DNA from: WHSW01 sp963851045
GTDB lineage: Bacteria; Actinomycetota; Thermoleophilia; Solirubrobacterales; 70-9
Assembly: GCA_963851045.1 (NCBI GenBank)
Contig: CAWKNC010000001.1
Coordinates: 1-64,000 of the forward strand
Length of the DNA stretch: 64,000 bases
Direction: 5' to 3'
The position numbers were made by a program, and so were the translations under genes. This document shows, in pieces, positions 1 through 8,982 of the stretch (position 1 is the stretch's first letter; each line of letters opens with the position of its first letter). Under the pieces are notes generated by a model that was not told the origin of the DNA, made no database searches, and was given only the letters and a program-made list of their open reading frames with translations.

Positions 1-2
1 CG

Positions 3-731
3 CTGTGGTTCGCTACGTGGTATCGCAACCAGCCCTCGGAACATCCGGCGGTGAACGAGGCCGAACGGAACCTGATCGGGCACACCGCCATCAGCGCGGC
101 ATCCCCCGCGGAGGCCGTGCCATGGAAACTGCTGATCACGAGTCCGGCGATCGGGTTTCTGTGCGCGCAGCAGTTCTGTCGCGCGGCGGGTTACATCTTC
201 TTCGCGAGCTGGTTCGCCACCTATTTGCAGGAAGCACGCGGCGTCACGATTCTCGGGTCCGGCTGGCTCACCACACTGCCCCTGCTTGCGGATGTGACGG
301 GCTGCATGTTTGGCGGCGTGCTCTCCGACGCCGTACTGCGCCGCACCGGCAGCCAGCGCATGGCCAGGCAGGGCGTGAGCGCCATCGCGCTGCTGTCGTG
401 CGCGGGGCTGATCTTCAGCGCTTGGTTTGTGGACCACTCCGTGATGGCGGTGCTCGTGATCAGTGCCGGCATGTTCTGCGCCGCCGCCGCTAACCCCTGC
501 CTCGGCGCCCTGGTGATGAGCATGGGTGGCCCGCATGTGGCCACCGTGAGCGCCACTGCCAACATGTGCGGCAACTTCGGCGCCGCCGCTTTCCCCATCG
601 CCGTCCCATGGCTCCTACACAACGCGGGCGGATGGAATGCCGTCCTGGGCGGCTTCGGCGCTCTCTACATCATCGCCGCCATCTTCTGGCTGATGATCCG
701 CACCAACAGCAGCGTGTTCGAGCGGCCTTGA
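3..731 (+). CDS. MFS transporter, ACS family (C-terminal half, 5' end outside window)
   Basis: Major facilitator permease of the inner membrane. The reading frame is open from the first bases of the window, so this is the C-terminal half of a protein that starts upstream; an internal GTG at 51 is not the true start. Six hydrophobic segments are visible, matching the second six-helix bundle of a 12-TM MFS protein. The loop ahead of them (WYRNQPSEHPAVNEAE) and the segment WFATYLQEARGV resemble the anion:cation symporter (hexuronate/phthalate) family. The substrate cannot be told from this half. It is followed by a long non-coding stretch, so it probably ends its transcription unit. Confidence 0.8.
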   Translation: MWFATWYRNQPSEHPAVNEAERNLIGHTAISAASPAEAVPWKLLITSPAIGFLCAQQFCRAAGYIFFASWFATYLQEARGVTILGSGWLTTLPLLADVTGCMFGGVLSDAVLRRTGSQRMARQGVSAIALLSCAGLIFSAWFVDHSVMAVLVISAGMFCAAAANPCLGALVMSMGGPHVATVSATANMCGNFGAAAFPIAVPWLLHNAGGWNAVLGGFGALYIIAAIFWLMIRTNSSVFERP

Positions 732-1459
732 AAGTGATCCATCACTCCCGTTCTGACGCATCCTATTGACGCAGATCCGGGCGTAGCAGCCGAGGTCACG
801 AGTCTCCAACTTCTGACGGGGCAACTTTCCTCGCAGAACCCAACGGTGCCGTCAGGCCCATTGCTCATGAGCCTCGTCCCCTCGGCTGCTACGAAACTAC
901 AAGCTCCTGCAAAAACCCAAATGCCAGCCCAGCCCGATTCCGCTCGACGTTTAGTAAACAAATGCTATCTTTCCTGGACGTCGCTGTCTGATCCATGCCC
1001 GTCTGCCCCTCCTCTTCTCTTGGCCCTTCCGATACCGCATTCCCATCCTTCCGGTCCGCTTCAACGCGCCACCCGTGGTCCCCGTCCGTCGCCCTCGTCC
1101 ACCCTCGCGCCCCATCGACGTAATCTCGTATGCGCCTCATCACCAACAAAAGTGCCATCGAAAACTGTCTAATTTGTTTCAACGGCAGCTCCAGACGGCG
1201 GGGGCAGTCCCACGAAACGATGTGCCCGCACCTTTTCAAAACTGTCTAATTTGTTTCCCACTCCCCGTTCTCGCAGGCCCGAAACTTTTGAAGCGCTTCA
1301 TCAACTAATCCCTCTAATTTGTCCCTTTTACGAAGATTTCCGCCGCAATAACCGCCTAAATAGACCACGTTTGGCTTAAAAACTGCAATTTTCGACTTGC
1401 TCATTGCCCCTTCTGTGGAATTTTCACCCTCCAATTCGCAATTTTCACCCCACTTCCCC
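732..1459. other. Non-coding stretch upstream of ilvB
   Basis: About 730 bases without a convincing gene. The first part is pyrimidine-rich. From about 1140 the composition becomes visibly AT-richer. It contains a 20-bp direct repeat (listed separately) and a third partial copy (tctaatttgt) at 1313-1322. A 52-codon frame on the minus strand (1404 down to 1246) starts with ATG and ends inside one repeat copy. It has no recognisable domain and lies antisense to the ilvB leader, so I do not call it a gene. The region probably holds the ilvB promoter, but no confident -35/-10 pair can be picked. Confidence 0.5.
1161..1257. repeat. Two-copy 20-bp direct repeat in the ilvB leader
   Basis: Identical copies of aaaactgtctaatttgtttc occur at 1161-1180 and 1238-1257, 77 bases apart start to start. 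A degenerate third copy lies near 1313-1322. The repeats are AT-rich against a GC-rich background and sit about 200-300 bases before the ilvB start. They could be regulator-binding sites or remnants of a dispersed repeat; the sequence alone does not decide. Confidence 0.75.
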
Positions 1460-3187
1460 ATGAGCCAGGAAAAAATGGACGGCGCGCAGGCGCTCATCAA
1501 AACCCTCGATCAACTCGGCATCGAGTTTGTGTTCGGGTACTCCGGCGGTGCCGCCCTTCCGATCTTTGACGCGCTCGAGACCGTGAAGACGAACATGAAG
1601 TTCGTCCTCGTGCGTCATGAGCAGGGTGCGGTGCACATGGCCGACGGCTATGCCCGCGCCACCGGCAAGCCCGCCGTGGTGCTCGTGACCTCCGGCCCCG
1701 GCGCGGGCAACACCGTGACCGGCATCATGACCGCCATGATGGATTCCGTGCCCATGGTAGTGGTGACCGGCCAGACCGTGTCCTGGATGCTCGGCAAGGA
1801 CGCCTTCCAGGAGGCGGACATCTTCAACATCACCGCCCCGGTGGTGAAGCACAGCTACCTCGTGAAGATCAGCAACGATCTCCCGCGCGTGGCGCGCGAG
1901 GCCTATCATATTGCGACCACGGGCCGCCCCGGCCCGGTGCTCATTGATATCCCGAAGGATATAAGCCAGCGGCCCTTCACCGGCGACCTGAATGCGGAGA
2001 TGGACCTGCCCGGCTACCATCCCGAGGACGACTTCAAGATCGACAAGAAGTCGGTGCAGGAGGCCGCCAAGATCATCATGCAGTCGAAGCGTCCCGTGAT
2101 CCTCGCCGGTCATGGCGCCATGATCGCCCGCGCGGACAAGGAACTCATGAGTCTGGCGGAAACGCTGAACTGCCCGGTGACTTCCACGTTGCTCGGCAAG
2201 GGCGTGTTCCCCGAAACGCACCGCCTCAGTCTCGGCATGCTCGGGATGCACGGCACCGCCTACGCCAACAAGGCCATGGTCGAGTGTGACTGCATCATCA
2301 ACGTGGGCTCGCGCTTCGATGACCGCATCATCGGTAAGCCGGCGATGTTCGGCAAGAACGCCACCATTGTGCACTTCGACATCGATGAGGCCGAGGCCGG
2401 CAAGATGGTGAAGCCCGACGCCTTCGTGAAGGGCGATGCCAAAGCCGCGCTCCAGGAGCTCATCCCCCACCTCTCCGAGTTGCCCACCAAGCAGTGGAAC
2501 GAGCATCTCGACGGCTACAGGAAAAAGTATCCTCTCGGCTATAAGAAGCAGGGCGGCCTGCGCATGCAGCAGGTGATTGACGAACTGTACCAGCTCACCA
2601 AGGGCAAGGCCATCGTCAGCACTGACGTGGGCCAGCACCAGATGTGGGCTGCGCAGTTCTACAAGAACGACTCCAGCTACAAGTGGCTCAGTTCCGGCGG
2701 CGCCGGCACCATGGGCTTCGGATTCCCTGCCGCCATCGGCGCCCAGCTCGGTTGCCCGAACGACATCGTGGTGAGCATCAGCGGCGACGGTGGATTCCAG
2801 ATGACCTTGTTTGAACTCGCCACCGCGGCGCTGTGGAAACTGCCGATCAAGATCATCGTGCTGAACAACAGCTACCTCGGCATGGTGCGCCAGTGGCAGG
2901 AACTCTTCTTCGACAATCGTGAGAGCGGCGTCGACCTTCTGGGAAACCCCGACTTCGTGAAGCTCGCCGAGGCTTATGGCATCAAGGGCTGGCACATTCG
3001 CCGCCCCGCTGATGTCGAGAAGGTGCTCAAGCAGGCACTCGAATACAACGACGGCCCCTGCCTCATCGAAGCCGAGTGCATCAAGACCGAGAACGTCTTC
3101 CCCATGATTCCCGCCGGCGCCGCCCTCGAAGACATGCTCATCGAGCCGCCCAAGACGAAGATGGAGAAGCCGATCGGTTCGACCTAG
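1460..3187 (+). CDS. ilvB: Acetolactate synthase large subunit
   Basis: Thiamine-diphosphate enzyme that condenses two pyruvates to 2-acetolactate, or pyruvate plus 2-oxobutyrate to 2-aceto-2-hydroxybutyrate. This is the first committed step of branched-chain amino acid synthesis. At 575 residues it has the normal length. The N-terminal TPP-binding domain holds the catalytic glutamate, Glu54, in RHEQGAVHMADGYARATG. The central domain is the FAD-type domain. The C-terminal pyrophosphate domain has GDGGFQ near residue 443 followed by LNN near 469, the TPP/Mg motif. The frame opens further upstream at 1397, but family alignment favours the ATG at 1460 (MSQEKMDGAQ). The small-subunit gene follows after 45 bases, so the two are probably co-transcribed. 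Confidence 0.95.
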   Translation: MSQEKMDGAQALIKTLDQLGIEFVFGYSGGAALPIFDALETVKTNMKFVLVRHEQGAVHMADGYARATGKPAVVLVTSGPGAGNTVTGIMTAMMDSVPMVVVTGQTVSWMLGKDAFQEADIFNITAPVVKHSYLVKISNDLPRVAREAYHIATTGRPGPVLIDIPKDISQRPFTGDLNAEMDLPGYHPEDDFKIDKKSVQEAAKIIMQSKRPVILAGHGAMIARADKELMSLAETLNCPVTSTLLGKGVFPETHRLSLGMLGMHGTAYANKAMVECDCIINVGSRFDDRIIGKPAMFGKNATIVHFDIDEAEAGKMVKPDAFVKGDAKAALQELIPHLSELPTKQWNEHLDGYRKKYPLGYKKQGGLRMQQVIDELYQLTKGKAIVSTDVGQHQMWAAQFYKNDSSYKWLSSGGAGTMGFGFPAAIGAQLGCPNDIVVSISGDGGFQMTLFELATAALWKLPIKIIVLNNSYLGMVRQWQELFFDNRESGVDLLGNPDFVKLAEAYGIKGWHIRRPADVEKVLKQALEYNDGPCLIEAECIKTENVFPMIPAGAALEDMLIEPPKTKMEKPIGST

Positions 3188-3201
3188 CCGCCTCTCCTAC
3201 T

Positions 3202-3222
3202 GTTGACCGTTGACCCTTGACC
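3202..3222 (+). repeat. Degenerate heptamer tandem repeat between ilvB and ilvN
   Basis: Three heptamers in a row, gttgacc-gttgacc-cttgacc, fill most of the 45-base gap between the large- and small-subunit genes. A different heptamer array occurs at 4288-4315. No function is known to me. Confidence 0.6.
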
Positions 3223-3232
3223 TCTCTTTCCC

Positions 3233-3779
3233 ATGTCCTCCCGCAACATCCCCTCCGCCGACGTGAAGCCCGCTCCGCAGGCTGACATCATGCTCGTGAA
3301 TACACTGAGCATGTACGTCGCCAACAAGCCCGGTGTCCTCGGCCGCATCTGTGCCGTGTTCAGCCGCCGCGGATTCAACATCGACTCACTCGTCGTGTCG
3401 CAGGGCCGCGATCCTCGCTATTCGCGCATGACGGTGGGCATCAGCGGGCCATCCCGAGGGCCTGCACCAGATCATCATGCAGTGCAACAAGCTCATCGAC
3501 GTGATCCACTGCTCTGAACACACCGACAAGGACGCCGTGGTGAAGGAAATGGTCCTCATCAAGCTCCTCGTCAGCCTCGATCACCGCACGGAGATCCTCC
3601 AGATCATCGAGCACTTCAATGGCAAGACCGTCGACCTGCAGGCGGACTCCCTCATCGTCATGATCACCGGCAACTCCGACAAGGTGGATGCCGCGGTGAA
3701 CCTGCTCTCCAGGTTTGAGATCATCGAGACCGTGCGCACCGGCAAGGTCGTGATGGCCCGGGGAACTGCTGAGACCTAA
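3233..3779 (+). CDS. ilvN: Acetolactate synthase regulatory (small) subunit, frameshifted
   Basis: Regulatory subunit that binds the IlvB catalytic subunit and gives valine feedback control. The N-terminal ACT domain is clear (NTLSMYVANKPGVLGRICAV, then RRGFNIDSLVV). The C-terminal small-subunit domain follows (LIKLLVSLDHRTEILQIIEHF). The frame breaks near 3450: the first frame reads VGISG and then nonsense, while the frame shifted by one base continues PEGLHQIIMQCNKLIDVIHC to the stop. One surplus base in the GC-rich run agcgggccatccc explains it. Corrected length is about 180 residues, normal for the family. A sequencing error is more likely than a pseudogene because both halves are well conserved. 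Confidence 0.9.
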
Positions 3780-3790
3780 GCCATCATATT

Positions 3791-3867
3791 CTTGCTCTTG
3801 ATCATGATCTTACTCTTACCTCTCGCTTGGTTTCATAGAGACCGAAGAGTAAGATCATGATCGCAAG
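3791..3867. terminator. Long stem-loop after ilvN
   Basis: A perfect 18-bp inverted repeat pairs 3800-3817 (gatcatgatcttactctt) with 3845-3862 around a 27-base loop. After a small bulge the stem gains five more pairs (cttgc 3791-3795 with gcaag 3863-3867). It sits in the 108-base gap between ilvN and the rhodanese gene. It could act as a transcription stop for ilvBN, although there is no clear U-tract and it is AT-rich for a hairpin terminator. Confidence 0.6.
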
Positions 3868-3887
3868 ACAATCTCACCATCATTGCC

Positions 3888-4283
3888 ATGAATACACGTC
3901 ATTTCCTGTTCCTGGTGGCGGTCCTGCTCGGCGGGATCACTCTTGCCGACGACAAGAAGGCCGATGGCGCCACGCACGTGGATGCCAACGCGGCTGAGAA
4001 GTTGGTCAAGGAAGGCAAAGTCACCATCGTGGACGTGCGCACCGCCAACGAATACAAGGAAGGACACATCGCCGGGGCGAAGAATTATGATTTCACGGAG
4101 AACGACTTCGAGGGCAACGTCGCCAAGCTCGACAAATCGAAGCCTTACCTCGTGCATTGCGGTTCCGGCCGTCGCAGCACGAGTTCTCTTGAAGTCTTCA
4201 AGAAGCTCGGCTTCCAGTCCATCTACCATCTCGATGGAGGGCTGAAGGCCTGGGAAGCAGCAGGCAAGCCGTTGGAGAAGTGA
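3888..4283 (+). CDS. Exported single-domain rhodanese-like protein
   Basis: Small (131 aa) protein with an N-terminal hydrophobic signal segment (residues 4-19, FLFLVAVLLGGITLA), so it probably works in the periplasm or on the membrane. The rest is one rhodanese fold: IVDVRTANEYKEGHIAGAKN near residues 47-66, active-site loop HCGSGRRS with catalytic Cys91, and the closing LDGGLKAWEAAGKP. Such proteins carry sulfane sulfur on the active cysteine; the physiological acceptor is unknown. It lies alone between a stem-loop and a convergent cytochrome gene. Confidence 0.85.
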   Translation: MNTRHFLFLVAVLLGGITLADDKKADGATHVDANAAEKLVKEGKVTIVDVRTANEYKEGHIAGAKNYDFTENDFEGNVAKLDKSKPYLVHCGSGRRSTSSLEVFKKLGFQSIYHLDGGLKAWEAAGKPLEK

Positions 4284-4287
4284 GCTT

Positions 4288-4369
4288 GGGTTATGGGTTA
4301 TGGGTTATGAGTTATAAAAGTGCTCGGCGCGGCACTCATTGAATAACTCTTAACCAATAACCGATAACT
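4288..4369. repeat. Inverted heptamer arrays between convergent genes
   Basis: Three gggttat units and one gagttat unit run head to tail at 4288-4315. At 4343-4369 the complementary units appear (ataactc, aataacc, gataact). Together they can fold into a long imperfect hairpin between the convergent rhodanese and cytochrome genes. It may serve as a two-way terminator; the repeat structure is unusual for one. Confidence 0.6.
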
Positions 4370-4371
4370 AA

Positions 4372-6754
4372 TCACCTTCTCAACGCCTGCAGCAACCCCA
4401 TCGCATCCTGATAACCGGGCTGGATCTGCAGCGCGCGCATGGCCGCCGCACGCGCTTCCTCGATCTGGCCCAATCTCGCATGAATGGTCGCGCGAGCATA
4501 CGGCACACTGGGATCATTGGGCGTGACCTCCTCGGCACGGCGCAGCGCCGCGATCGCTCCTGCCGTGTCCCCCTTTTCGTTTCGTGCCAGACCCAGGTTG
4601 TACCAGCCGCGCGGATGCCGCGGATCGAGTTGAACGGTCTTCTCGATCTCCTTCAAGGTTTCGTCTACATTGCCGACTTCATTCCACGCGAGCGCCAGCT
4701 TGAAACGCCACTCGGCATGATTCGGCTCCAGCCGCACGGCCTCTTGCAGCGCACGCAACGCCTCCTGCGGCTTGCCAGCCAGGCTGTAAGCCATCGCCAG
4801 TTCATGCCGCACACCACCGGACGAGGCATCCCACTCCGCCGCCTTTTCGAAGTGCTTCACGCCCAAAGCCGGTTCGTTGCGCGCAAACCAGAAGGCGCCC
4901 TTTTGCATCTGCCCCGTGGGTTGATCCGCATTCAGGTCCAGTTGGTGATTGAGTTCACGCCACTGTTGCGAGTTATCGTCGAGGGTCGCGCGCAGCGACC
5001 ACGCCGCCGCATGGCGCACGCTGCGGAGCGGATCAAGGAGCAGTTCTTCCAGCGAGGTGCGCGCCGGAACATTATTTTGCGAGATCAATGGCTCCAAAGC
5101 GCGCGCTACCGCGGTGCGCGCCACCGGATCCGGGTGAGATGCGACAGACAATACGGCGGCATTGACTTGCGGATCACCGATCCATGGGTCGAGCATGCGA
5201 ACGCCCACCGCTTTCCAATAACCCGTTTCCGTCTCGCTCTTGAGCAGCGCGATCAAGCCGTCGCGCGCCGATGCCTCGCCGCGCCGCGCCGCCGCGATGA
5301 CGCGCGTCCGCTCGCGGCTGGGCCGCTCCATCTTTGGCCCATACCATTTCTCCACCGCGGCAATGGCCCAGTCGACATCCTGGTTCGTGTGGCAGCGGTT
5401 GCAGGCATTGGGAATGCCCAGTTCCTTCGTGAGCAGGGGGTCAGGAATGGTGAACCCATGGTCATGCCGCGAATGCCGCTGCATGTAGACAGTCTGCGGC
5501 ATGTGGCAGTCCGTGCATGTCACGCCGGTGCTCTCCGGCTGATGGAAGGTGTGCTTCAGGATGTCGATCACCGGCGCCTTGGGGAACGGTTGCACGTTGC
5601 CGACGTGGCACCTCATGCAGAGCGCGTCCCCCGTGGCAATCGTCTTCGCCGTATGCGGATTGTGGCAGTCCATGCAGCGCACCCCCGCCGCGTGCATTTT
5701 GCTGCTGAGGAACGAGCCGAATTCGTAGTCTTCATCGCGCACCTGCCCGTCCGCGTAGTAGAGATCCGTCTCGTCCACCGTTGCCAGCATGTGATGATCG
5801 TAAAAGTGATCGACCGGCTTGAAATCGCCGGTCAGCTCCGTGCGCCGCGAATGGCACGTGCCGCAGGTGTCGAATTTCTGATCGGGGGTGAACTTCGTGA
5901 TCGTGGGATCGGCAAGCGCCTTGTCTGGATACTGCGCGCGCCATTCCACGTGCTTCTTCATCGGCCCGTGGCAGGACTCGCAGCCCACGGTCATCTCCGC
6001 CATGGTGGTGTGAAAGCTGTCTGTCTTCTCGTCGTAGTTCTTGCGCACCCGCGTGTTGTGGCAGCTCGCGCACATGGTGTTCCATGTCATGCCGCGTCCC
6101 GTCCAGTGGCCCCACTCGCCGGGCTTGCGGTCTTCATTTCCGTAGATGTCGAACCAATCCTCCTTGTGCGGATCAAACGCGAGTTCCAGCGTTCGCGAGA
6201 CCTTCCGCCGAACGCCTTCACCAGATACTGGCGCAAGGGATCGTGGCCGATGGCGCGCTCAATCGGTTGAGGCTCGACCTTGTTTTCCGATCCCAGCGTC
6301 ACCATGACGGGTTTTCCATCCGCAAGCTTCGCCTCGGAGCTTTGCGTGCCGTGAGCTACCGTCTTCGCGGGATCAAAAGCCGTCTTGTCCAGGTCATCGC
6401 GCAACGGACGCTCCGCCATACCGTGGTTCGACACCGCCCATTGCGCGAACAATTCCGCATGGCATGCCTTGCAGCTCTGCGAACCTGCATACTGCGCATG
6501 CGCCTCCTTCTCCGGTTCCACAATCGGCGTGATTGGCAACGGACCGCGACGCGGTTGCGGCGAGGCCGCCACTTCCGCTTTTGGCGTCTCCATCCTGGTG
6601 GTGCGCGGCTTGGCAAGCTGCCTGCCTAAAAGCACCGCGCCGTCACGGCCACGCCGATGCCGAGCCACATCCACGGCTTCGACGCCGAACCCGCACCCTG
6701 CGGCGTCGGAGTCGGCTTCTCAGGCCCTGGCTTGCGTGGCGTCTTGCGTCCCAT
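4372..6754 (-). CDS. Membrane-anchored octahaem c-type cytochrome with TPR tail, two frameshifts
   Basis: Electron-transfer protein with eight CxxCH haem sites. On the plus strand these map near 6470, 6065, 5975, 5865, 5675, 5613, 5512 and 5398. It begins MGRKTPRKPG at 6754, followed by one transmembrane helix (WMWLGIGVAVTA). The haem domain follows, then HEAT-like helical repeats and at least three TPRs near the C-terminus (WYNLGLARNEKGDTAGAIAA). The gene is broken twice by apparent single-base losses, near 6645 just after the TM helix and near 6212 (KAFGG, then in the next frame KVSRTLELAFDPHKEDWF). Corrected length is about 790 residues. Cytochromes combining CxxCH motifs with TPRs are common in Verrucomicrobiota and Planctomycetota. 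The electron partner is not visible nearby. Confidence 0.85.
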
Positions 6755-6868
6755 GTCGGCGCGCTCGTTACGCCCGGAACACGGGCGCTGCAAGCTGGCG
6801 TCCGAGCGCTTTGCCGGCGCCGCTTTGAGACTTGCCCCCTGTTGGGGCGACGTGGCACAATGGAGCCA

Positions 6869-7238
6869 TGAGATCCTTGTGTGTCCTTGCCATCGTCGGC
6901 GTCCTTCTTTTGGTATCAGGTCAATCCAACGGAGCCGATCCTGTACTCCCCGGCGTTGTAGTGCAGCCTGCGGCAAATGACTTTGTCACCGTTTACGGTC
7001 AGTCATGCGTCAGGGCAAAGAATCAGCCAATGCTCGCATGACCGTGCCCGAAGTCCTTCAACTGTCGGGCGGCCCCACGGAACGGAGCCAATTTGAGAAA
7101 GGTGAAAGTGATTCGCAAGATGGAAGGCAAAAGCGTCACCATCTATATCAACCTCAACCGAGCCGATACAGTCGACGCCTTACTGGTCAAACCGGGTGAC
7201 GTTATCGTCGTGGATGAAGGTCTCCAGGGACTTTCTGA
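6869..7238 (+). CDS. Secreted SLBB-domain protein, frameshifted
   Basis: A short protein with a signal peptide (MRSLCVLAIVGVLLLVSG) followed by one soluble-ligand-binding beta-grasp (SLBB) domain of the polysaccharide-export type. The domain must be read across two frame changes. It begins NDFVTVYGQ in the first frame, continues MRQGKESANARMTVPEVLQL in a second from 7005, and ends VKVIRKMEGKSVTIYINLNR then LLVKPGDVIVVDE in a third. Corrected length is about 120 residues, so only the SLBB module is present, without the Poly_export domain of Wza. The C-terminal end is uncertain because another base error may lie near 7235. It converges on recD2. The function is inferred from the domain only. 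Confidence 0.6.
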
Positions 7239-7248
7239 CGGGGACACG

Positions 7249-8982
7249 TCAAGCCTCACTGACCGTCGTTCCACTCGCAAGCCTCCCCCTCAACCCCGTC
7301 CACCGCTTCCTGCCCTCCCCGTTTCGCACTGCGGTCGCGAATGCCTTCTGCTCTCCGACCACGATGACGAGCCGCTTTCCTCTCGTCACACCTGTGTAAA
7401 TCAATCTGCGCTCCACATGATGAACTGGGCCATGGCGAGCGGGATGACGACGCAGGGGAATTCGCTGCCCTGTGATTTGTGGATGGTGATGGCGTAGGCC
7501 AGTTGCAATTCATCGAGCTCCCCGGGCTCGTATCGACCCGAGGTGATCCTCAAAGGCCACGATCACTTGACGGGTTCCGTCTCAATCGCGCGGATATGGC
7601 CGATGTCGCCATTAAAGACCTCCTTGTCGCGGTTGTTGCGCGTCTGAATGACCTTGTCGCCGGCTCGATACTTCGACGCCGAAGCGCTCAACTTCGAACT
7701 TCATCTCATGCGGCGGATTAAGCGCTTCCTGCAGCACCTCATTGAAGGCGCGGGTTCCCAAAAGCTGACGATTCATCGGACAGAGCACTTGGATGTCTCG
7801 TTCCGGCTGGAAACCGTATTTTGCCGGAAGGCGGTCACGCACGAGCTGCACGATCGTCTGCTGAATGTCCTCGCCACTGTTGCGCTCAAGGAAGAAGAAA
7901 TCGGCGTTGGAGGGGATTTCAGGTCGGGCGGTTCACCGCGATTGATGGAGTGCGCGGTGGTGATGATCCGGCCTCTGCGCGGCCTGGCGGAAAACCTCGG
8001 TGAGCTTCACGACAGGAACTTCGCCGCTGGCGATGAGATCGTGAAGCACCGCGCCCGCTCCGACACTCGGGAGTTGATCGCGCATCGCCCACCAGCAAAA
8101 GATGGGCTTCGTCTGGCAGCGCGTCCAGCAAGCGGGCCATGAGAACGGTGTCCACCATGGAGCACTCGTCCACCACGAAGAGGTCGCCCGTGAGCCGCTT
8201 GTTGCGGTTGCGGCCCCACACGCCTTCGCCCTGGAATTCCAGCAGCCGATGCAACGTGGAGGCGTCGATCCCCGTGCTTTCGCCGAGGCGCTGCGCCGCG
8301 CGCCCCGTGGGCGCCGCGAGTGAAACCCGCACCTTCTTGGCGCGCAGGATGGTGAGGATGGTATTGACGATGGTGGTCTTTCCCACGCCGGGACCGCCCG
8401 TGATGATGAGCATGCGCTGCTGCAACGCCTCGCGCACCGCGCGTTCCTGGCTTTCCGCCAGCTTCTTGCCCGTCTTTTGCTCCGCCCAGGGGAGATACCT
8501 TTGGTTATATCCATCGCAGGATAGGCGACAGGCTTTGCCAGCATGTCACGCAACCGTACGGCGATGTTCTTCTCCGCATGACACAGCGGCGGCACGAAGA
8601 TGCGCTGCTCTCCCGCGATCAGTTCGACGATGAGCGATTCGTCCGCCAGCATCGCATCGAGTTGCGATTCCACCACCTCGCTGCTGGCATCAAGAATTTT
8701 CGGTCGGCCTCCTCGATCAATACGGGGCGCGGCACGCAGGTGTGCCCCGAGCCGGACGCTTCATCCAAAGAGTAGAGCAGTCCGGCGCGCACACGCTGGG
8801 GTGCCTCCTTTGCGATTCCCATGTTCGCGGCGATCTCATCCGCGGTCTTGAACCCCACTCCATGGATGTCCGCCGCAAGACGGTACGGGTCCTTTTCTTC
8901 AGCACCTCGACCGAATCATCGCCGTAGGTCTTGTAGATGCGAAGCGCCCGGGCCGTGCTGATGCCCCGCTCATGGAGGAACA
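7249..8982 (-). pseudogene. recD2: RecD2-type helicase, N-terminus missing and at least eight frame breaks
   Basis: SF1B 5'-3' DNA helicase. Read across frames it starts FLHERGISTARALRIYKTYG, then DPYRLAADIHGVGFKTADEI (helix-hairpin-helix part). Helicase motifs follow in order: GGPGVGKTT (I), APTGRAAQRL (Ia), VVDECSMVD (II), VGD then QLPSVGAGAVLHDL (III), LTEVFRQAA (IV), LAYAITIHKSQGSEFP (V) and IYTGVTRGKRLVIVVG (VI). Frame changes fall near 8893, 8697, 8497, 8085, 7978, 7915, 7670, 7540 and 7415. All motifs survive, so base errors in the assembly are more likely than decay. Homology stops abruptly near 8982, and the roughly 150-residue N-terminal domain is absent because the sequence switches to an unrelated gene there. 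Confidence 0.85.

Noticed and set aside
1246..1404. 52-codon minus-strand frame upstream of ilvB
   Set aside because: No domain, no RBS, and it ends within a repeat; insufficient support.
1445..2995. Long minus-strand frame (516 codons) opposite ilvB
   Set aside because: His/Val/Leu-rich composition typical of antisense shadows in GC-rich genes; no domain.
4480..6270. Plus-strand frame of about 600 codons opposite the cytochrome
   Set aside because: Arg-rich shadow; the minus strand has eight CxxCH motifs and TPRs.
7249..8982. Natural recD2 pseudogene
   Set aside because: All helicase motifs are intact across many one-base breaks, and neighbouring genes show the same error type. Assembly error is the better explanation, though I keep the pseudogene label for the broken sequence as given.
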